Assembly (NCBI GenBank): GCA_902729315.2 | Contig: LR746265.1 | Location: 317,501-381,500, forward strand | DNA length: 64,000 nt | Reading direction: 5' to 3' | Origin: Spirodela intermedia | Taxonomy: Eukaryota; Streptophyta; Magnoliopsida; Alismatales; Araceae | Part shown: positions 60,036 through 64,000 of the stretch, one piece after another | How the letters are laid out: the number at the start of each line of letters is the position of its first letter | How positions within the stretch are numbered: position 1 is the stretch's first letter | The notes under the pieces: model-generated | The model's input: only the letters and a program-made list of their open reading frames with translations | What the model was told of the DNA's origin: nothing | Database searches by the model: none | Position numbers and translations under genes: made by a program

Positions 60036-63000
60036 TCAGGAGGAGACCGCCGCGAAGGTCAGGTCGAGAGGCCTCAAGGCCCCCTGGATGATCTCCTGAA
60101 CCATCCTGTTGCGGCGGCAGACCTCGGAGAGCTCCTCGAGGGTCTCCGTCAAGGCGGCGATGTTCGAACCCGCCGCCGCCGCCTCCGAGAGGGTCTCCAG
60201 GAATCTGGAGCACTCGGCCTCGGTCAGCGCCGCCGCCGGTATCAGCGCGACGCTCTCCTTCGCCCACCCCAACACCTTCGCACCGTACGCCCTGGTCAAC
60301 GCCAGCAAGACGTAGGTTACCTGCAAGAGGACGGCGAATCAGGGAGGAGCCAGATTCCAGTCCGGAGACGGCTGACGGATTACCTCTTCGAGCCGGGAAG
60401 GAGGAAGCGCCCCCGCCATGGAGGCGATCAAGATTCTGGTCAACGTCGCGCCGCGGGAGAGCACGACGCTGTCGATGATCGGGCGGTATTTTACTCCGGC
60501 GGGAGAGTTGGCGAGGTCAAAAACGTCCGACAAGAAGGTCAATATGGATTTGCAGGCGTCCCTGCGCAGAGAAAACAAGGTCAAGATGTTGGTTAGCATG
60601 ATGATGATGACCATTGACGCGCTGATAAAGCAGAAAATTCCCCAGCAGACAAGGAACAGGCAGACTGATGATATTTCTCATAGTCATAGCTTCGGCCATC
60701 GAGCTAGGAGAGCAGAACAGCTTGAAAACCATCCTGCAGAGGGCATTCTTAAGAAGGAGACTACGACAACGACGAGGAGGAGAAGAAATGGGGATTACCT
60801 GTGCTGTATTGTCGCCCCGACCATCGAGCATTCGATTAGTGACGCAAAAATGGAAGAAGGGACGAACAAATCGGGGCAATATCGGATGCATCTCGATGCC
60901 AGTAGGTAACAGTCGTCGGCCAAGTCTGGTCTTGCTGTGAATTCCTGCAACGCCAGATGAAACCCATTCCAGCATAAGACCTATGCGTGAGCAACCATGG
61001 CCGGGATTGAAGAGAAGATGGAAATTCTGAAGGAATACTTGTATTGACGTGAGAATCTTCGTGGTGTGACCGAAGAGCGCCTCGATCAAGCTCCGGAGGT
61101 AGCTCGCACAAGATGGGTCTGACCCAAATATCTGCCCCAGGCAGCAGCAGACATTGGTTAGTAACGAAGATTAAACAGTATGAAAAGAAAAAAAAACAAA
61201 AAAGCCCACAAACGAGTACGCAGGGTCAGGCAGGACTCAAGTGGCCTGTGGTCACCTTTATAACTTCGCTTGAAAGATAGAGGAAGCATGGCTGGTTGTG
61301 CTGAGGATATAAAACCTGCACTTCCTCAAGCATGGCCCCAATGGTGACTACCATGTACCTTCCTGAAGTCCTCAGCTTCAGCCAAAAAAAAAAAAAAAAA
61401 AAAAAAAACACGGAGAGGGTGAATGCAGAGAAAGTACCGCAATCCATTTCATGCGTTGTAGTTATTCTCTGGCATTAGCATCGTGAGTTATTTTTGGATG
61501 AAATATCAGGCACGATTTAAATCAGTTTTTGTTCCTCCAACATAGCTACTAAAAGGTGGTAGACCTCTGCTGAGACCGATCAGGCTTATTCCTACCGCAT
61601 TCTGACAGATATCTCAACCTGGGCCGAGGAGATCAATGTCCCACAGGGGCCGGGAACACAGCACGCAAAACTACTAAGCATTTTAGACGGGGAAGTCAAC
61701 CTTCAGTGCATCAGGTAGATTCTCATCTCAAAAGAGAATAAAATGCTTGTTACAAGCTTGGGATGAAGAAGGAAAATACAGGAAGGGCATGAAGCTAAAT
61801 TGTAATGACTTACGGCATATTTGCAAGCTCGGCATAGAGATTCCATGGTCCTCATGTCCCAGGCCCGACTACATTTTTGGACCGCATAAAAGAGTTAAAC
61901 AGGAAGCAGCAAGGAATCCACAATGAGGGAGTCAAGCAGCGGGGGAATTACCGGTCAAATATGGCTTTGAAAATCGGCCAAAGCCTATGAATAGTGTCTG
62001 CCACAACTTCAGGGAGATTCACATTCCTGATGGGAGTTTTTAACTTGTCAATTTCCAGTACTATTGATGGAAAAATGGCATGGAATAATTAGCATATGTT
62101 TACCTAAAAATACAGGCGAGCCTATCAATATGAACTGTGAGATGGCGCGCGAGGATTTGCTCCAGGGATCCCCCGGCTTCATGGGTTACCTTCTGCTTGT
62201 GCAAGAACAAAAGGGTGTCTGATCAATAAGAAAGTCACATTGTTTAGAGGTTCCTTGTGTTTGGGGCAAACCTCTAAGGGAGCGACGGCAGGGAGACACA
62301 ATAATTCCACTGCCTTTTTGGCGTGCTCTGTAGGGAGTACTGAAATAAGCGCGCTACAAAAAAAAAAAAAGAAAAGGTTTCAAGATGTAGTAAACGAATT
62401 TCAGATTATGCATGCATTTTGTTACAATTGCTGTTTACAGATGGGTATTTGATACGATCCGAGGAGGTATCCCAAGGAGGAAGGCACAGAAAGTCCTTCA
62501 AGAAATGGGTATCCACCTGTTTATTTAAGGGTTTAAGAAGTGGATTTAAACCTCAGGCAACAACCAATCTCCTGACATATGCTGGTACACATTTGGAAAT
62601 AGATCATAAACCTTCAAGCAAACAGTCATTGTTATATTTGCGCCTGATCCATCAATTTCGGACTGGTCAAGGTTCAAGCTGGTAGGTAGAACAATATCAA
62701 GCTGCATTTACTCATCATATAGTCTCCTCGTCATTGTTTTGGTTGAATGCATTCAAGAACGTCGTTATGAGGATTGGGCAAGCCAGTCTTTTTCTACATC
62801 CCACTGAATGACTTCCAGATTAGTAAAAAGAATCTGAGTGAAGATTTTTTCTACTTTAAAAGAAATATTACCATTCTATGTTAACCGCACCATTAACTGC
62901 TTTCATAGGTGCATAACGTTTTATCATTGATCACACGAGCACAAATCCACTTTGACTTTCCGTGACAGAAACATTAGCTCATTCTAGTTAAGGCATGAAT

Positions 63001-64000
63001 TACGTCTCCTTCAAATTTAAATCTTGTGTAATTTAAATTTCGTACTTTTTGAAATACTTCTGAAAAGCCTACTAAGCCAAGAGCAAAAAAAAAATCGTCT
63101 TATTAAAGAAAAAGGTACCGTACTGAAAATCGAGCTTCATGCCAAGCATCTGATAGACTGAAAAAGGCAATAATTCCGATGATATTTGAGATTATAATCT
63201 ACCATGATGAATTTGAGAGCAAGATTCAAAGTGGAATTAATTAAGTGTTATGTTTTAAGAGTTGTTAAGCAGAGTAAAATGGTGAAATTCAAATGCTCAT
63301 TTTGGAACTGAAGTACCTCAAAGCTATAACCAACTGCATAGAATCATCAGTGGATAACTTGAAGCCCCCTTCACCACTGATAGCAATATGGTAAATGTGG
63401 AAGAGACCGTCCAATGATCCACTCAGCTGTCCACGGCAATCTGAAAAAACAAGAATCAGAAATGTTCAGGGAAGTTATTCGACTTTTGAATGGTACCAAA
63501 CAGGAAGAGAAATATAAACCGCCCCAGAAAACGACACTTTGACACGTGGTAACATTGATTTCATTTGGAAAAAGGGCTATTCATCTCACAAACGAAAGTG
63601 CCAATCATACCCAGAGAAATCTGGCTCATGCTAGATCAACCTTCCCTTTATCAGACTTAGAATCCCAAAGCTTCCTTTAATTTCTTATAGTCTCTGTGTC
63701 CCAAACACTAGAAGGCAAGATATGAGCCTATAAATTTATCTCTTGAGGCCATGGAGAAATCCGCGAATTCAGATATATTGCAGAGGCACTATATCAAAGA
63801 AAAAAACCTGAACTACTAGCGGAAAGTAAATAATCTTGGCACGATCGAGGTCTAGAAGAAAATGAAAAACACAGCATTATGATACATTCACAGATGCGAC
63901 GATATTACCTAGGTAAATGCTGTAATCAGTAGTACTATATATTCAGTAAAAGTAGAGATATCCAGTCAACAAGAATTTTTCAATGTTGATAATTTCTTCC
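60036..64000 (-). CDS. MOS14: Transportin-SR / MOS14, copy B (last ten exons; continues beyond window)
   Basis: The ten 3'-terminal exons are present, 5' to 3': 63440-63317, 62353-62272, 62192-62104, 62026-61952, 61868-61814, 61375-61256, 61131-61039, 60944-60799, 60561-60384, 60320-60036. They correspond one to one to copy A exons 12-21 and encode the same residues where compared. The gene runs off the right edge before exon 11, so whether this copy has the N-terminal exons missing from copy A cannot be seen. As in copy A, a poly-A run of about 24 bases sits in the intron just upstream of exon 17 on the coding strand (poly-T there), acting as its polypyrimidine tract. Confidence 0.92.

Larger units (their letters stand above)
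51110..64000. repeat. Copy B of the duplicated segment (truncated by window end)
   Basis: Same orientation as copy A at 1-12,909, with an offset of 51,109 at its start and 51,091 at its end. Single-base differences can be read directly, for example A at 2,469 against T at 53,582. Coding parts (ALOG, last ten transportin exons) give the same protein. The right boundary is not in the window. Confidence 0.95.

Noticed and set aside
1-64000. CRISPR array, toxin-antitoxin, phage or other prokaryotic system
   Set aside because: The sequence is plant nuclear DNA throughout; short repeats are microsatellites or transposon parts with no regular spacers.

Overview
This is nuclear DNA from a seed plant, almost certainly an angiosperm. 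Every recognisable gene is a plant gene with spliceosomal introns: an ALOG/LSH transcription factor, an R2R3-MYB, an 11S legumin and a plastid aldo-keto reductase. Intergenic DNA is full of (CT/GA)n microsatellites and decayed LTR retrotransposons. I cannot name the species; a non-grass monocot or early-diverging lineage is only a guess. There is no bacterial-type system, CRISPR array, rRNA or confident tRNA gene.

Layout. Positions 1-12,909 (copy A) recur almost base for base at 51,110-64,000 (copy B, cut by the window end). Each copy holds an intronless ALOG gene, about 6.5 kb of microsatellite-rich spacer, and the 3' half of a minus-strand transportin-SR/MOS14 (TNPO3-like) gene. In copy A the transportin runs from 8,944 to 22,280 as 21 resolvable exons (761 codons). 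It then stops at a 10-N assembly gap (22,382-22,391), and about 200 N-terminal residues are missing. Right of the gap the sequence changes to an R2R3-MYB gene (22,631-23,574), a nest of decayed Ty3/gypsy and Ty1/copia elements (24,556-30,545) and an RMD5/GID2-type E3 ligase gene (30,874-32,040, minus). Next come an unrecognised spliced open frame (about 32.05-36.5 kb, minus), the splicing factor SLU7 (37,417-40,594, ten exons), an 11S seed globulin (41,487-43,167, minus), the aldo-keto reductase (43,645-46,598, eight exons) and L-threonine aldolase (47,027-49,802, minus, eight exons). Copy B follows.

Interpretation. The repeat, its SNPs and microsatellite-length differences, and the gap that breaks a gene together fit an unpurged haplotig or mis-scaffold better than a biological tandem duplication, though a recent real duplication is not excluded. 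The genes are ordinary single-function plant loci and do not form a pathway. The 11S and aldo-keto reductase genes share a 477-bp divergent promoter region, and the 11S side carries a TATA box, an RY core and an ACGT core.

The points most worth a second look are the duplication and gap, the unrecognised spliced frame upstream of RMD5 with its inverted partial copy, the stop-free 90-nt second intron of the MYB gene, a GC-AG first intron in the 11S gene, and the unusually long direct repeats flanking the retroelement nest. Exon coordinates were derived by hand from splice signals, reading-frame phase and family knowledge; no alignment or database search was run.
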